Of a stretch of DNA of 64,000 bases, positions 18,052 through 28,091 are shown one piece after another. The stretch comes from Psychrobacter sp. P11F6 (GTDB lineage: Bacteria; Pseudomonadota; Gammaproteobacteria; Pseudomonadales; Moraxellaceae): positions 2,232,001 to 2,296,000 of the forward strand of contig NZ_CM003594.1 of NCBI RefSeq assembly GCF_001435295.1, written 5' to 3'. How positions within the stretch are numbered: position 1 is the first letter of the stretch; each line of letters begins with the position of its first letter. A program made the translations under genes and the position numbers. A model generated the notes under the pieces. That model was not told the DNA's origin. It saw nothing but the letters and a program-made list of their open reading frames with translations, and did not search any database.

Positions 18052-18372
18052 TTAATCATAAATATTGTCTTGTGCTTCACGCGCACGTAATTCCGCTTGG
18101 CGACGCATCACATCTTGCGGTGGCATTTGTACAAAATACCCTTGCGACTGTAATTTTGCCAGTACCTCTGCTTTATCAACGCGCGCAAGCGTCGGTGTAT
18201 TGGCTAAGTCCAAGTGCATCACAAATTTACTGCGCCCTAAACTGGCACGGAAATCTTTTGGTAATACGCCAAGCCAATCTTTAATCTCGTCGGTATCGTC
18301 AGGATAATCAGGACGGGCAATATAGACATACATATCGTTATGTTTGGGGAATTTATAAATATCACAATGCAT
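18052..18372 (-). CDS. YcgL domain protein
   Basis: 106 residues. The start MHCDIYKFPKHNDMYVYIAR and the later block VLAKLQSQGYFVQMPPQDV match the YcgL family (DUF709), a small cytoplasmic fold common in gammaproteobacteria with no established function. In other genera ycgL often lies beside rnd; here rnd is about 8 kb away. Confidence 0.9.
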   Translation of the reverse strand: MHCDIYKFPKHNDMYVYIARPDYPDDTDEIKDWLGVLPKDFRASLGRSKFVMHLDLANTPTLARVDKAEVLAKLQSQGYFVQMPPQDVMRRQAELRAREAQDNIYD

Positions 18373-18612
18373 AATAATGACCTATCAGAAACTATCGCCA
18401 TAGATTAGCATATTTTGGGTGAATATCAGTAGTCGCTTTACGTTTTACGATGGGCATTCATGCTAAATTGACTACTGCCTACCAAACGTAAAACGCTTTA
18501 CTTATCGATACGGTATTGATTATTCTCACAAAAAATCATTTTTGCCAAAATTATTCACTTTAATCGCCTAGATGACTTGTAAAAGCGCGGTGAACCTTTC
18601 ATAATAAAAGCG

Positions 18613-18740
18613 TTTTTCAGGAGAGAGTCTTGAGCACAATATCAGGTGCGTTCATATTAATGAGCTGGCGCTGATAGTTGCTACTTGACCACCGAAGGCG
18701 CATCCACCCTGCCAATCGCTCAGGTAAAAGGACTGAAAAA
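18613..18740 (+). promoter_or_regulatory. Glycine riboswitch, aptamer I
   Basis: P1 is closed by TTTTTCAG (18613-18620) and CTGAAAAA (18733-18740). Between them are the conserved aptamer pieces GGAGAGAG, CCACCGAAGGCGCA and CTCAGGTAAAAGGACTGA. The P2 arm between GGAGAG and CACCGAAGG is about 70 bases, much longer than in well-known examples. Together with aptamer II it forms a tandem switch upstream of the glycine cleavage genes. Confidence 0.9.
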
Positions 18741-18807
18741 CACATGTCACGACTGTTTCACTGTCTACCATCAATTGCGTAGCACATCCAAACATAAGGC
18801 ATAACAA

Positions 18808-18951
18808 ATCTGGAGAGCGGTAAGGACGGACGACGCCTTACCCACCGAAGGGGAGAAAATGCGACATCATTTAATTTGTTTTTTTAAGGCTGATGCTTTT
18901 AAAAACGTGCAATGATGGTTCGTGTTGAAAATCTCAGGTTACAGGACAGAT
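18808..18951 (+). promoter_or_regulatory. Glycine riboswitch, aptamer II with enlarged P3 arm
   Basis: P1 pairs ATCTG (18808-18812) with CAGAT (18947-18951). P2 pairs GGTAAGG with CCTTACC, followed by CACCGAAGGGG and, far downstream, TCTCAGGTTACAGGACAGAT. Between the last two lies an insertion of about 70 bases that can fold on itself (CATCATT near 18865 with AATGATG near 18911). The expression platform is the ~195 bp between the aptamer and gcvT; no clear terminator was seen there, so an on-switch acting on translation or on a less obvious terminator is possible. Confidence 0.85.
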
Positions 18952-19147
18952 AGGGCTTTTGCTTAAACCGACGTTCAGCGTCTGTTTGGCGGATTGCGCT
19001 ATTTTTCTGTGCTACCCTTGGTTGCAATGTTTGCACCTTGCAATATTGCTTCTCGCTACTATGATAAGGCACATCAGCCCTCATACTTTGATACTTGTTT
19101 TTACGACTGGTTATCGAATGCAGCTGATGTCCACATAAGGATTTGTT

Positions 19148-20335
19148 ATGACCACTACTCAAGATAATACTGCTCAAAGCGCCAACACTTCAGCCCCTAA
19201 ACGCACACCTCTTTATCAGTCTCACGTTGATAGTGACGGCAAGCTGGTGGATTTTTCTGGTTGGGAATTACCAATCCATTATGGTTCGCAAATCGAAGAG
19301 CACGAAGCGGTGCGTACTGATGCTGGTATGTTTGATGTCTCACATATGGTCGTCGCTGATGTTAAAGGTAGCGATACCAAAGCATGGCTACAAAAGCTAC
19401 TGGCCAATGATGTCGATAAACTCAAAACCGTCGGTAAAGCGCTATATTCTGGCATGCTCAATGAGCAAGGTGGCGTCATCGATGACTTAATCGTTTATCT
19501 AATGAACGAAGACGCTACTGAATACCGTATCGTCTCAAACGCTGCTACTCGTGATAAAGACATGGCACAATTTGACAAAGTCGCCGAAGGTTTTGACATC
19601 AGCATCACCGAGCGTCCAGAGCTTGCGATGATTGCCGTGCAAGGACCAAACGCTGTTGAAAAACTCGCGCAAACCAAACCTAGCTGGGCAGATACCTTAT
19701 CTGGCCTTAAGCCTTTCGTTGGTGCTGATTTAACAGACATCGAAGGCGCAGATTGGTTCGTCGCTCGGACTGGCTACACTGGCGAAGATGGCGTCGAAGT
19801 CATTATGCATGGTGATGATGCACCAGCATTTTTTGAACAATTAAAAGCCAATGGCATAAAACCTGCCGGTCTTGGCGCGCGTGATACCTTGCGTATGGAA
19901 GCTGGCATGAACCTCTATGGTCATGACATGGACGACAACGTCAGTCCTTACGAGTGCAACATGGGCTGGACACTCGCGCTTAAAGACGAGCGTGATTTTG
20001 TCGGTCGTGATGCTTTAGTTAGTAAACGCCAACAGTCAAAAGACGATAGCTCTGCCATGAAGCAAGTTGGCTTGCTGCTAACGACACGCGGCGTATTGCG
20101 TGAAGGCATGACCGTCACCATCAATCAAGGCACTGACAATGAACAAACTGGCATTATCACCAGTGGTACATTCTCCCCTAGTCTAAAAAATTCAATTGCG
20201 ATTGCCCGTGTACCTGCCAGCGTATCAGATGATGATAGCGTTCAGGTCGATCTGCGCGGCAAAGGCAAGTTCGTTGATGTGCGTGTTCTTAAGCTACCGT
20301 TTGTCCGTAATGGCAAACAGCAGTTTGACTCGTAG
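19148..20335 (+). CDS. gcvT: Glycine cleavage system T protein (aminomethyltransferase)
   Basis: 395 residues. It transfers the methylene group from the aminomethyl-lipoyl arm of GcvH to tetrahydrofolate, releasing ammonia. Signatures: [70 protein letters not shown] and [22 protein letters not shown], with the catalytic Asp in the last block. AAGGATTTG precedes the ATG. First gene behind the glycine riboswitch. Confidence 0.96.
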   Translation: MTTTQDNTAQSANTSAPKRTPLYQSHVDSDGKLVDFSGWELPIHYGSQIEEHEAVRTDAGMFDVSHMVVADVKGSDTKAWLQKLLANDVDKLKTVGKALYSGMLNEQGGVIDDLIVYLMNEDATEYRIVSNAATRDKDMAQFDKVAEGFDISITERPELAMIAVQGPNAVEKLAQTKPSWADTLSGLKPFVGADLTDIEGADWFVARTGYTGEDGVEVIMHGDDAPAFFEQLKANGIKPAGLGARDTLRMEAGMNLYGHDMDDNVSPYECNMGWTLALKDERDFVGRDALVSKRQQSKDDSSAMKQVGLLLTTRGVLREGMTVTINQGTDNEQTGIITSGTFSPSLKNSIAIARVPASVSDDDSVQVDLRGKGKFVDVRVLKLPFVRNGKQQFDS

Positions 20336-20404
20336 GCATTATAAACCCTATTATTAACGTCCACTATTTTTGTTAACCATCCTCTATCATTTAGGAGAGA
20401 GACC

Positions 20405-20785
20405 ATGAGCAATATCCCAGCAGAACTAAAATACATCGCCAGCCACGAGTGGTTACGCTTAGAAGACGACGGTACTATCACTGTTGGTATCACTGACCAT
20501 GCTCAAGACCTATTGGGTGACGTGGTGTTTGTTGAATTGCCAGACGTGGGCGACATCATCGCTGTTGATGACGAAATCTCTGTAGTTGAATCAGTAAAAG
20601 CTGCTTCTGACGTTTATGCACCTATCTCAGGTGAAGTCGTTGCCATCAACGAAGCCCTAGAAGACGATCCAGAAATCATTAACTCTGACCCATATGGCGA
20701 AGGTTGGTTCTTTAGAATGAAGCCTGACAACATCGCTGACTATGAAGCACTGCTAACTGCTGATGAATACGAAAACGAGCTGTAA
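20405..20785 (+). CDS. gcvH: Glycine cleavage system H protein
   Basis: 126 residues. This small carrier shuttles the aminomethyl group on a lipoyl-lysine; [17 protein letters not shown] contains the lipoylated Lys65. The start [23 protein letters not shown] is typical, and AGGAGAGAGACC before the ATG is a strong ribosome-binding site. It lies 69 bp after gcvT. Confidence 0.96.
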   Translation: MSNIPAELKYIASHEWLRLEDDGTITVGITDHAQDLLGDVVFVELPDVGDIIAVDDEISVVESVKAASDVYAPISGEVVAINEALEDDPEIINSDPYGEGWFFRMKPDNIADYEALLTADEYENEL

Positions 20786-21032
20786 TAGCATCTTCACTCT
20801 CTCGCTTTAAAAGCGGTGTTTTATTTAAATGCCGCTACTTATAACCTTAAAAAACATAGCTTGTTATGACAGATATTGGCGTCAGCTGATATCTGTACGC
20901 TTTTTCTTAGAATGCTTATCGCTCAATTTATTGCGTCCAATCGCTATCTGATTTATTCATATCAATTACTTGTCAGGCGCTATTAAAGAGACGTACTCAA
21001 TACTGCCCCAAGTTGATCACTTAATCTCCAGC

Positions 21033-21827
21033 ATGGATTCTCATATGACCCCTGACACTGATAATCAAGCAAACGCTCAAGCAAGTTCTCAAGAAAAATT
21101 TGCCACGCCTGATAATACACCGCAGCTGCAAGCGTTTCGCGAAGTGGTTGAATCACGTCGTTCAGTCCGCCGCTTTACCGATACAAAGATACCTGATGAT
21201 GTGTTAGCAGACTGTTTGCGTTTGGCCATGCTTGCGCCAAACTCTAGCAATCTACAGCCATGGGAATTTTATGTGATTGATGATGCGGACAAGCGCAAAC
21301 GTGCGGTGAAAAACTGCATGAATCAAAATGCAGCAAAAAGCGCCGCTCGTTTAATCGCAGTCGTTGCTCGCACCGATGTGTGGCATGATCATGCCAAGCA
21401 AATATTGCGCGAATACCCTGATAAGCCAGTACCAAAAAAAGTCAAAGACTATTATAACAAAGTCGTGACCATGGACTTCTTACGAGGACCTGCCAATGTG
21501 GTATCAGCGGCTAAATGGAGTGCGACTCAAGTGGTCAGACGGGTAAAAGGTCCGATTAAATCACCTTACTATACTTTTGAAGACACCAAAAACTGGGCAA
21601 CCAACAATACAGCCCTTGCGGCTGAAAACCTAATGCTTGCACTACGCGCGCATGGCTTTGATAGCTGTCCGATGGGTGGTTTTGATGAGCCTGCCATGAA
21701 GCGCTTATTAAATTTAAGCGACGATCAACATATCATTATGATGATTGGTGCTGGCGAACGCGCTGATAATGGCGTTTACAACAGCCAGTTCCGCTTTGAC
21801 CAAAAGCAATTTGTTCATTACGTATAA
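21033..21827 (+). CDS. Nitroreductase family FMN protein inside the gcv operon
   Basis: About 264 residues. FMN-binding signature FREVVESRRSVRRFTDTKIPDDVLADCLRLAMLAPNSSNLQPWEFYVI, and near the C-terminus NTALAAENLMLALRAHGFDSCPMGGFDE with GAGERA. These are the usual family blocks; the substrate cannot be told. It sits between gcvH and gcvP on the same strand, about 250 bp after gcvH and 76 bp before gcvP, so it may be under riboswitch control by read-through. Start uncertain: ATG 21033, ATG 21045 (better spaced GGAT), or a TTG at 20970. Confidence 0.85.
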   Translation: MDSHMTPDTDNQANAQASSQEKFATPDNTPQLQAFREVVESRRSVRRFTDTKIPDDVLADCLRLAMLAPNSSNLQPWEFYVIDDADKRKRAVKNCMNQNAAKSAARLIAVVARTDVWHDHAKQILREYPDKPVPKKVKDYYNKVVTMDFLRGPANVVSAAKWSATQVVRRVKGPIKSPYYTFEDTKNWATNNTALAAENLMLALRAHGFDSCPMGGFDEPAMKRLLNLSDDQHIIMMIGAGERADNGVYNSQFRFDQKQFVHYV

Positions 21828-21903
21828 AATCTTAAACCGTCATTAGTTATTATTACTAGTTATTTTATCCATCCCTTTATTACTCCCTTAACCAAGGATT
21901 GTC

Positions 21904-24801
21904 ATGACTATCTCGCAAAACCCAACGTTTGATACCTTTAAAGGTTTATTCAACGAAGCTGAATTTGTCTATCGTCATCTAGGCTCTAATGAGACCAAGC
22001 AAGCTGACCTGCTCAGTGCCGTTGGTTATCAAGACATGGCGAGCTTCATCAATGATACCGTGCCTGAGCCAGTGCGCTTGCATAAAGAGCTAGATTTGCC
22101 AGTGGCGATGAGTGAACATGCCGCGCTTGCCAAATTGCGTACCATGGCAGATGACATCACTGTTAATAAGAGCTATATCGGACAAGGCTATTCGCCAGTA
22201 CGTATGCCTGCGGTCATTCAGCGTAACGTCCTTGAAAATCCAGGCTGGTACACAGCTTATACGCCTTATCAGGCAGAGATTGCCCAAGGTCGTCTAGAAG
22301 CCTTGCTTAACTTCCAACAAGTATGTATTGATTTGACTGGTCTTGAGCTCGCTGGCGCGTCATTGCTTGATGAAGCAACCGCAGCCGCAGAAGCCATGGC
22401 AATGTCAAAGCGTGTCAGCAAAAGCAAATCGACGCAGTTTTTTGTTGATGACCGTATCTATCCACAAACCTTAGATGTTATTAATACCCGTGCCAAGTAC
22501 TTTGGTTGGGAAGTGGTGGTTGGTGATTTCGAGCTGGCTAAATCAGGCGATTATTTTGGTGCGCTATTCCAGTACGTCGGTGTTGAAGGCGATGTTAAAG
22601 ATTTAACCGACGTCATCGCTTCGGTGAAGAAAAACAAAACTTATGTGAGTGTCGTCAGTGATATCATGAGTTTGGTGCTATTGAAATCACCAGCAGATAT
22701 GGGCGCAGACGTCGCTTTAGGTAGCACGCAGCGTTTTGGTATTCCAATGGGCTTTGGTGGTCCACATGCCGCCTACTTTGCCTTCTCTGACAAAGCCAAA
22801 CGCTCAGCACCTGGTCGTATCATCGGCGTCTCTAAAGATTCGCAAGGCAATACTGCCCTACGTATGGCACTACAAACTCGTGAGCAGCATATCCGCCGCG
22901 AAAAAGCCAACTCAAACATCTGTACCTCACAAGTATTGCTCGCCAACCTAGCCGGTATGTATGCTGTTTATCATGGTCCAGGCGGCGTAAAGCGTATCGC
23001 GACTCGTATTCATGCATTTGCCACTGCCTTTGCTGATGTCATCAAAAATGCTAACGACAGCAACTTAAATGTCGTACATGACCAATTCTTTGACAGCGTC
23101 GTCGTTGATTGTGGATCAGAAAAACTGGCTACTCAAATTTTCGAAAATGCGGACAATGTAGGCTATAACTTATGGCGTCTTGGTGAAACCAAATTAAGCG
23201 TCGCGTTTAGTGAAACCAGCGATCAGCATGACTTTAATGTATTAACTCAACTGTTTGTCAGTAAAGCACATGACCTACCAGAAGACGCTCGTGTTTCTCT
23301 TGATAGTGCACACTTGCGTACTGACGCTATCTTGACGCATCCAGTATTTAACTCACATCATACCGAACATGAAATGCTGCGTTATTTAAAATCGCTTGAA
23401 GACAAAGATTTGGCAATGAACCGCAGCATGATTTCATTGGGTAGCTGTACCATGAAACTGAATGCCACCAGTGAGATGCTACCGATTACTTGGCCTGAAT
23501 TTGCTAATGTGCATCCTTTTGCACCACGTGACCAAGTCACAGGCTACGTTGCCATGATTGATAGCTTGCAAGACCAGCTGAAAGCCATTACTGGTTTTGA
23601 TGATGTGTCTATGCAGCCAAACTCTGGTGCTTCAGGTGAGTATGCTGGTCTGCTAGCGATTCGCCGTTATCACGAATCATTGGGTGAAACTGACCGTGAT
23701 GTTTGTTTAATCCCTCAGTCAGCGCACGGTACCAACCCTGCGACAGCTATGATGATGGGTATGAAAGTAATCGTGGTCAAAACCGATGACAATGGTAACG
23801 TTGACATCGATGATCTAACTGCTAAGTGTGAAGAAAACAGCGCCAATCTAGGTGCATTGATGATTACTTATCCATCGACGCATGGCGTGTTTGAAGAAGG
23901 CATCCGTAAGATCTGTGACCTCATTCATAAACATGGCGGTCAAGTTTATATGGATGGTGCCAATATGAATGCACAGGTTGGCATGATGCAACCAGCTGAC
24001 GTTGGCGCTGATGTATTGCACATGAACTTGCATAAAACCTTCTGCATCCCGCATGGCGGCGGCGGTCCAGGTATGGGCCCTATCGGCATGAAATCGCATT
24101 TAGCACCCTTTATGGCCAACCATACATTGAGCCCTGTGCATAATGCACAAAAAGACTGCTCGGCCGTATCGGCAGCCCCTTATGGTTCAGCAAGCATCCT
24201 ACCAATTTCATGGATGTACATTGCCATGATGGGTCGTGATGGTCTGCTAAAAGCAACTGAGCTTGCACTATTAAATGCTAACTATGTCGCTGCTCAATTA
24301 AAAGACCACTACCCTGTCCTTTATACGGGCAAAAACGGTCGCGTCGCGCACGAATGTATCATCGATATTCGTCCCTTGAAAGAAGAGACTGGCATCAGTG
24401 AAAGCGATATTGCTAAGCGCTTGATGGATTACGGTTTCCACTCACCAACGATGAGTTTCCCAGTTGCGGGTACCTTGATGATTGAACCAACTGAGTCTGA
24501 ATCTAAAGAAGAATTAGATCGTTTCATCAGTGCCCTAAAATCTATCAAAGCCGAAGCAATGAAAGCCAAAGCTGGCGAAGAAGGTTGGACGTTAGAAGAC
24601 AACCCACTAGTCAACGCACCGCATACCGCGGCGATGGTCACCAACAGCGAATGGACGCACCCATACAGCCGTGATACAGCAGCATTCCCACTGCCTTATA
24701 TCCGCGCCCATAAGTTCTGGCCAAGCGTAGCACGTGTCGATGACGCTTATGGTGATAAGAACCTCATGTGTTCTTGCCCAAGTATCGAAAACTATATGTA
24801 G
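21904..24801 (+). CDS. gcvP: Glycine dehydrogenase (decarboxylating), P protein
   Basis: 965 residues, the fused single-chain form. It decarboxylates glycine with PLP and passes the aminomethyl group to GcvH. Signatures: FVYRHLGSNETKQADLLSAVGY, YTPYQAEIAQGRLEALLNFQ, SMISLGSCTMKLNATSEM, QPNSGASGEYAGLLAIR, and the PLP-lysine block MNLHKTFCIPHGGGGPGMGPIG. The C-terminus MCSCPSIENYM is typical. AAGGATTGTC precedes the ATG. The L protein of the complex is not next door; the flavoprotein at 59331-60827 is one candidate. Confidence 0.97.
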   Translation: MTISQNPTFDTFKGLFNEAEFVYRHLGSNETKQADLLSAVGYQDMASFINDTVPEPVRLHKELDLPVAMSEHAALAKLRTMADDITVNKSYIGQGYSPVRMPAVIQRNVLENPGWYTAYTPYQAEIAQGRLEALLNFQQVCIDLTGLELAGASLLDEATAAAEAMAMSKRVSKSKSTQFFVDDRIYPQTLDVINTRAKYFGWEVVVGDFELAKSGDYFGALFQYVGVEGDVKDLTDVIASVKKNKTYVSVVSDIMSLVLLKSPADMGADVALGSTQRFGIPMGFGGPHAAYFAFSDKAKRSAPGRIIGVSKDSQGNTALRMALQTREQHIRREKANSNICTSQVLLANLAGMYAVYHGPGGVKRIATRIHAFATAFADVIKNANDSNLNVVHDQFFDSVVVDCGSEKLATQIFENADNVGYNLWRLGETKLSVAFSETSDQHDFNVLTQLFVSKAHDLPEDARVSLDSAHLRTDAILTHPVFNSHHTEHEMLRYLKSLEDKDLAMNRSMISLGSCTMKLNATSEMLPITWPEFANVHPFAPRDQVTGYVAMIDSLQDQLKAITGFDDVSMQPNSGASGEYAGLLAIRRYHESLGETDRDVCLIPQSAHGTNPATAMMMGMKVIVVKTDDNGNVDIDDLTAKCEENSANLGALMITYPSTHGVFEEGIRKICDLIHKHGGQVYMDGANMNAQVGMMQPADVGADVLHMNLHKTFCIPHGGGGPGMGPIGMKSHLAPFMANHTLSPVHNAQKDCSAVSAAPYGSASILPISWMYIAMMGRDGLLKATELALLNANYVAAQLKDHYPVLYTGKNGRVAHECIIDIRPLKEETGISESDIAKRLMDYGFHSPTMSFPVAGTLMIEPTESESKEELDRFISALKSIKAEAMKAKAGEEGWTLEDNPLVNAPHTAAMVTNSEWTHPYSRDTAAFPLPYIRAHKFWPSVARVDDAYGDKNLMCSCPSIENYM

Positions 24802-24834
24802 TTTTCAAATAAGTATGAACAGTTGATATAAAAA

Positions 24835-24871
24835 TAAACCTCCAAGTCAGCAGCTGATTTGGAGGTTTTTA
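24835..24871 (+). terminator. Rho-independent terminator of the gcv operon
   Basis: AACCTCCAA-TCAG and CTGA-TTTGGAGGTT form a long stem followed by TTTATTTTG, 34 bp after the gcvP stop. The rest of the gap up to 25138 is AT-rich and shows no gene. Confidence 0.85.
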
Positions 24872-25138
24872 TTTTGTATGTACTTTATCTGACTTGTTAT
24901 GCTCTTAGCATGATTAACTCTAAATAAAACAAAAGATGATCAGAATAGCCTGCTACTAATACATATTTTCCTTGCTTGCTGTGCGACTTCGTCACTGTAG
25001 ATGCTACGTAAAACTTATCTCAGCAGCACTTAATTCTTTTTAAATTTAATCGACTATAGTTAGTTAAAATTATAATTGTGTCTATAAGCAAACGCTTTAT
25101 AATGATCTTCTCATTTAATCTTATGTGGAATAGCTAAA

Positions 25139-25759
25139 ATGACTCGTGCAAATAAAAATACGACAGTGTCTAATCACGAGCCCATTCAGCTTGAAGGTGT
25201 CATACTCATAGCAGGCATCATGTTTTTTGCTGCTCTAGCCACAGTTATCAGTATCTATTTTAATGACTATAAGTTAAACATCAGCTGTGAAAAAAAACGA
25301 CCTGATGAAATAGCAATCTGCCAAATTGTTAAAGTAAACCTACTTGACCAGAAGACTGTATTATTTGATGACCAACCTATTACTACTGCTAATATATTAG
25401 GAGTATTAGTTTTTAACAGAAGTCCTAGCGCAGTTAGTAACAACTTCCAAAAAAAGCTGTGCAAAGCTCAATTATATGGTAGTTATGGAGAAGTAATTTG
25501 GAAAACTCAGCATTCTAATGAATGGTGGAAACAAAACTGCTTTGGATATGATGATAGTGGCGCTTTTATAGATTACTTAGAAAATCAAGAAATTGCAGAA
25601 AACAGAAAGCTGAATCACAACTACCAACTTGTTATCTATAAACATTGGGATAAGTACTTACTAAGCTTTCTAGGTTGGGCAGTGGTTTGCTCAATTATCC
25701 TTATTATATATTGCCATATAAGGTTGGGAATAGAACTCCGTAAAATGAGTCAAACTTGA
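25139..25759 (+). CDS. Hypothetical protein with two membrane segments
   Basis: 206 residues, not recognised. One hydrophobic helix near residues 20-43 (GVILIAGIMFFAALATVISIYF) and another near 175-195 (LLSFLGWAVVCSIILIIYC) enclose a domain of about 130 residues with four Cys (CEKKRPDEIAIC, KLCKAQ, QNCFGYDD), probably periplasmic. Base composition is more AT-rich than the flanking gcvP, which hints at transfer. It ends 110 bp before the hydrolase gene. Confidence 0.65.
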   Translation: MTRANKNTTVSNHEPIQLEGVILIAGIMFFAALATVISIYFNDYKLNISCEKKRPDEIAICQIVKVNLLDQKTVLFDDQPITTANILGVLVFNRSPSAVSNNFQKKLCKAQLYGSYGEVIWKTQHSNEWWKQNCFGYDDSGAFIDYLENQEIAENRKLNHNYQLVIYKHWDKYLLSFLGWAVVCSIILIIYCHIRLGIELRKMSQT

Positions 25760-25869
25760 GCTAGATTTAATATACATAGATTATATGAGTTATAAAGACT
25801 GGTTCTTCATGTTTTTAGCATTCTTTTTCATATGTTACCAAAACTATTTTTACTTTGTTGGAAAATGCC

Positions 25870-26559
25870 ATGCCACAAAAAAACTGCGTCATTCTCATTC
25901 ATGGTCTGCACCAAACCGCTTGGATCATGCGACCACTGGCCAAACGCTTGCAAGCAGCAGGATTTAACACTCATCAATTTGGCTATCGTAGTATGCGTGA
26001 CGGTATCAAAACCAATAGTGCCCACCTAAATAGCTGGCTAGAAAACCATCATCACCCTGACCAACCGATAGATTTGGTCGGTCATAGTTTGGGCGGCCTG
26101 ATTATTCGTGATTTTGTCACTACATATCCGCAATGGCAGATAGGACGCTGCGTGACACTTGGGACACCGCATGTAGGGAGTGTATGTGCTGACTACATTT
26201 GGCGCTTGACCCCAGCTGTGGTGGGGTGCTCGTACGTCGATGCGCTAGATGGAACGGTCGCACCCCTACCCGAGCATATTACCTTAGGCGTAATTGCGGG
26301 TAATCGTCCTTATGGCCTAGGACAGTTGTTTTTGCAGTATCATAATCGCAAACTGCGTCGAGCAGATAATATGCCATCAGTAGAACATCTGCTACATGAT
26401 GGCACCGTATATGTAGCAGAAACCAAAATAGAGGCAGCCACGGATCATATCGTATTACCAGTGTCGCATACTGGGATGCTGGTCGATAAAACCGTGGCCG
26501 CGCAAACCAAGTACTTTTTACAACATGGACAATTCGAGCATAACAAGCTTACGTCTTGA
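25870..26559 (+). CDS. Alpha/beta hydrolase, lipase-like
   Basis: 229 residues. CVILIHGLHQTAWIMRPLAKRL gives the oxyanion HG motif. DLVGHSLGGLIIRDFV holds the nucleophile elbow GHSLG, and VSHTGMLVD near the C-terminus holds the likely catalytic His. THE TLGTPHVGS block is typical of lipases and PGAP1-like acyl hydrolases. No signal peptide is visible, so it is probably cytoplasmic. I placed the start at the ATG at 25870; two TTG codons five codons upstream are alternatives. It converges on rnd, 39 bp apart. Confidence 0.82.
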   Translation: MPQKNCVILIHGLHQTAWIMRPLAKRLQAAGFNTHQFGYRSMRDGIKTNSAHLNSWLENHHHPDQPIDLVGHSLGGLIIRDFVTTYPQWQIGRCVTLGTPHVGSVCADYIWRLTPAVVGCSYVDALDGTVAPLPEHITLGVIAGNRPYGLGQLFLQYHNRKLRRADNMPSVEHLLHDGTVYVAETKIEAATDHIVLPVSHTGMLVDKTVAAQTKYFLQHGQFEHNKLTS

Positions 26560-26598
26560 GAAAAGCATCATCTTTTATCAATGATAGAATCTTATGGC

Positions 26599-27933
26599 TT
26601 ATCTAACATTGATACCCATACCCTGCTGCAACTCAGTTTTATGTTTTTTGATGACTGGAATCAGGGTGTTCATGACCCAGTCATTCCGCCAACCTTTTAA
26701 GCCTTCTGGCAACTCGCTTAAATCTTTATCAAAAGCAATTACTTCATACAATTGTCCGAGCCACTTCTTACGCATCAATACATTGTCAGGTACGCCGATA
26801 GCTCGTGCGTGATCATCGATCGCTTGCTGCACTGCTTTTGACAGTACTTTATTTTTTGAGCGATACGGCGGTAATAGGCAGTCAGGATATTCAGCAGGGT
26901 GCAAGTTTTTTGCTTGATTTATCACTTTTAGCAGCTCTTCGCCGTATAAGCGTAACATACTGCGATGCATCGTGGTTTTGTGCGCAAGCTCTCGCATATT
27001 ACTTGGTCTTTCAGTGATGATCTCACGTACTGCTTGTTTTTTAATCACAAACGTACGTGGCTGATTGGTCGAACGCGCCAGCTCCTCGCGCCACGTCGCA
27101 ACCGCTTGCAGTATCGCCATCTGCTGTGAAGTATAACGATAATCTGCCATTGTTAGGTACATTGCATTGTCTTCAACATGCTGAGCATCATACAAATCAC
27201 TGGCATAAAGCTGGCAATCTGCCCATACATAATCATACAAACCTTGCTTTTTTAGCGCATATTCAAGACTCAAATAGAGTGCTGGCAAAAAGCGTACGTC
27301 ATCAATCGCATATTGCTCTTGCTCATCTGATAATGGGCGTTGCAGCCAGTCAGACTGGCTTTGTTCTTTATCAATGTGCATGTCTAGCTGGTCGTCAAGC
27401 GCTTGCTGATAGCCCATTTGCAATTGACCCGTTAAGTAAGACAACGCAATTTGCGTATCAAATATATTAGTCAATGGCGGACAACCAGAGAGTAGATAAA
27501 AAATCCCTAAATCCTCACCACAGGCATGCCAAATCGCTACATCAACTTTGGCTAATGCCTGCCACAGTTCGGTCAGTTGCAACTGCGGGGCATCTAATAA
27601 ATAAATATGATTGCCGGTATTCAGCTGCACCAATGCCAAGCGCGGATAATAAGTATCACGTTTGATAAATTCGGTATCTAACGCCACCCGACCACAAGTC
27701 GCCAATGCATCGATAACTTCAGCCAAACCATTTTGCGCACGCACCCACGTGACAGCAGCTTCGTCGGCACTATCTAGCAGCGCATCAATATCTGGCTCTG
27801 ACGGTAGATCTGCTGACTCTATTTTAGAATTAATTGATGATTCTAATAAATCATCAGAAGCAGCAATGGTAATGTTGTCTGCAAGGTTTGATTGGATGGC
27901 AGCAGTTGAAGCTGTTGGAGCATGGTTGGACAC
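26599..27933 (-). CDS. rnd: Ribonuclease D
   Basis: 444 residues. The DEDDy exonuclease domain shows RVALDTEFIKRDTYYPRLALVQL (Exo I Asp/Glu), WHACGEDLGIFY (Exo II) and YAIDDVRFLPALY (Exo III Tyr/Asp). Two HRDC-like regions follow (YRYTSQQMAILQAVATWREELAR). It trims the 3' ends of tRNA and other small RNAs. The start is GTG, with no better ATG in frame. The ~60 N-terminal residues before the exonuclease domain are an acidic, low-complexity extension absent from the E. coli enzyme. Confidence 0.92.
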   Translation of the reverse strand: MSNHAPTASTAAIQSNLADNITIAASDDLLESSINSKIESADLPSEPDIDALLDSADEAAVTWVRAQNGLAEVIDALATCGRVALDTEFIKRDTYYPRLALVQLNTGNHIYLLDAPQLQLTELWQALAKVDVAIWHACGEDLGIFYLLSGCPPLTNIFDTQIALSYLTGQLQMGYQQALDDQLDMHIDKEQSQSDWLQRPLSDEQEQYAIDDVRFLPALYLSLEYALKKQGLYDYVWADCQLYASDLYDAQHVEDNAMYLTMADYRYTSQQMAILQAVATWREELARSTNQPRTFVIKKQAVREIITERPSNMRELAHKTTMHRSMLRLYGEELLKVINQAKNLHPAEYPDCLLPPYRSKNKVLSKAVQQAIDDHARAIGVPDNVLMRKKWLGQLYEVIAFDKDLSELPEGLKGWRNDWVMNTLIPVIKKHKTELQQGMGINVR

Positions 27934-28091
27934 GGGCAGATACCTGCATAAATAGGAAAAAATAAAACGCTAAAGGGCGTCTCAACAAAAGTAAATAATA
28001 AGATACTAGTGAATCAATTATAACAATTTCATGAAATAAAATGGACAAGACTTGGTTTTTATAAAGAAGTTATAGAAAAAATGTCAGTGTG

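Noticed and set aside
18899-19177. 92-codon minus-strand frame over the riboswitch
   Set aside because: It lies antisense to aptamer II and the gcvT leader, which explain the sequence better.
27965-28000. GGGCGTCTCAACAAAAG as a further transposon end
   Set aside because: It matches the IS end only for the first six bases and has no partner end nearby.
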